Made by a program: the position numbers and the translations under genes
Assembly (NCBI GenBank): GCA_011192055.1
Contig: DUES01000172.1
Coordinates: forward strand, 7,726-22,315
DNA length: 14,590 nt
Reading direction: 5' to 3'
Source: Dehalococcoidia bacterium
GTDB taxonomy: Bacteria; Chloroflexota; Dehalococcoidia; Dehalococcoidales; Fen-1064
Part shown: positions 14,222-14,590 of the stretch, one piece after another
How the letters are laid out: each line of letters starts with the position of its first letter
Numbering within the stretch: the first letter of the stretch is position 1
Notes under the pieces: model-generated
The model's input: only the letters and a program-made list of their open reading frames with translations
The model's database searches: none
Told to the model about the DNA's origin: nothing

Positions 14222-14590
14222 TTACCTTCTGCGCCACCAGATGTAGGCACCGGCTACCAGTACCAGCAGTGGTAACAGCCCTATGCTGGAAATTGTTATG
14301 AACCTTTCCACTTCCGGCCCGATGAGTAATCGCCGGGTCTGGAGGTATTTGCGGTCCATGGTAATGAGTTCCTTGCCAACGCCTAACATTTCGACCGAAC
14401 TAAGGAACAGGTTTCCGTTGTCACCGTCCTGGAATCGACGGTTTGAAGCGAAATCGGAGTCACCATACACCATTAAACGGGTACCTTCCGGCACTTCCTC
14501 TGTGCCTGCTTCGACTGATTCCGACGACAGACCGATTGTCAGTACACCTACCGCCAGGGGTCCCTGGAAGTCTTCTTCTTCATTATACTG
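14222..14590 (-). CDS. GldG/ABC-transporter auxiliary-like protein, 3' part only
   Basis: A gene cut by the right edge: the frame stays open from 14590 to the TAA at 14222-14224, so only the last 122 residues are visible. The segment FQGPLAVGVLTIG, then GTRLMVYGDSDFASNRRF, resembles the distal part of GldG-type proteins (ABC_transp_aux family), whose VVVxGDSDF stretch is characteristic. The C-terminus is a single membrane helix (about the last 27 residues) ending WWRRR, which puts the bulk outside and the tail inside. A GTG at 14494 could be mistaken for a start, but the homology-like sequence continues upstream. In related loci the ABC ATPase and permease genes precede this one, so they are expected beyond the window on the same strand. 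Family call moderate. Confidence 0.7.
   Translation of the reverse strand, partial: QYNEEEDFQGPLAVGVLTIGLSSESVEAGTEEVPEGTRLMVYGDSDFASNRRFQDGDNGNLFLSSVEMLGVGKELITMDRKYLQTRRLLIGPEVERFITISSIGLLPLLVLVAGAYIWWRRR

Overview
This 14.6 kb window looks like a bacterial chromosome segment, most likely from the Dehalococcoidia (Chloroflexota). That placement is an inference from gene content and order, not from a database match. The clues are mraZ-rsmH running straight into ftsA-ftsZ with no peptidoglycan genes between them, followed by nrdR and an adenosylcobalamin-dependent class II ribonucleotide reductase (nrdJ). A trmD-rplS-priA-def block runs the opposite way. Wall-less Dehalococcoidia are known to lack murein synthesis, and this locus fits that picture. 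Nearly all of it is housekeeping; I see no defence system, prophage, CRISPR array, tRNA or rRNA.

Layout. Positions 1-362 are non-coding: a terminator hairpin for a gene left of the window, a roughly 180 bp hairpin-rich element with imperfect inverted ends (MITE-like), and an AT-rich promoter. A secreted matrixin-like metalloprotease follows (363-1157, +). It converges on a four-gene minus-strand operon, trmD > rplS > priA > def (5397 down to 1233), which covers tRNA modification, ribosome assembly, replication restart and N-terminal deformylation. Positions 5398-5739 are the divergent control region between trmD and mraZ. Rightward come mraZ, rsmH, ftsA and ftsZ (5740-9661), a reduced division cluster that ends in two hairpins. 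Next is nrdR-nrdJ (9994-13127), with a sigma70-type promoter and a well-spaced pair of NrdR boxes. Convergent with nrdJ is acpS (13497-13132, -). The right edge holds two minus-strand genes: a DUF4340-like membrane-anchored protein and the 3' part of a GldG/ABC-auxiliary-like protein.

How the genes fit together. MraZ probably represses its own promoter, where six TG-starting boxes repeat every 10 bp across the -10 region. RsmH methylates 16S rRNA, and FtsA anchors FtsZ to the membrane for division without murein synthases. NrdR probably senses nucleotide state and represses nrdR-nrdJ through the two boxes, 31 bp apart, that flank the -10 element. The points most worth following up are the collapsed dcw cluster, the two autoregulatory operator arrays, the Asp-liganded matrixin, the MITE-like element and the long N-terminal extension of NrdJ.
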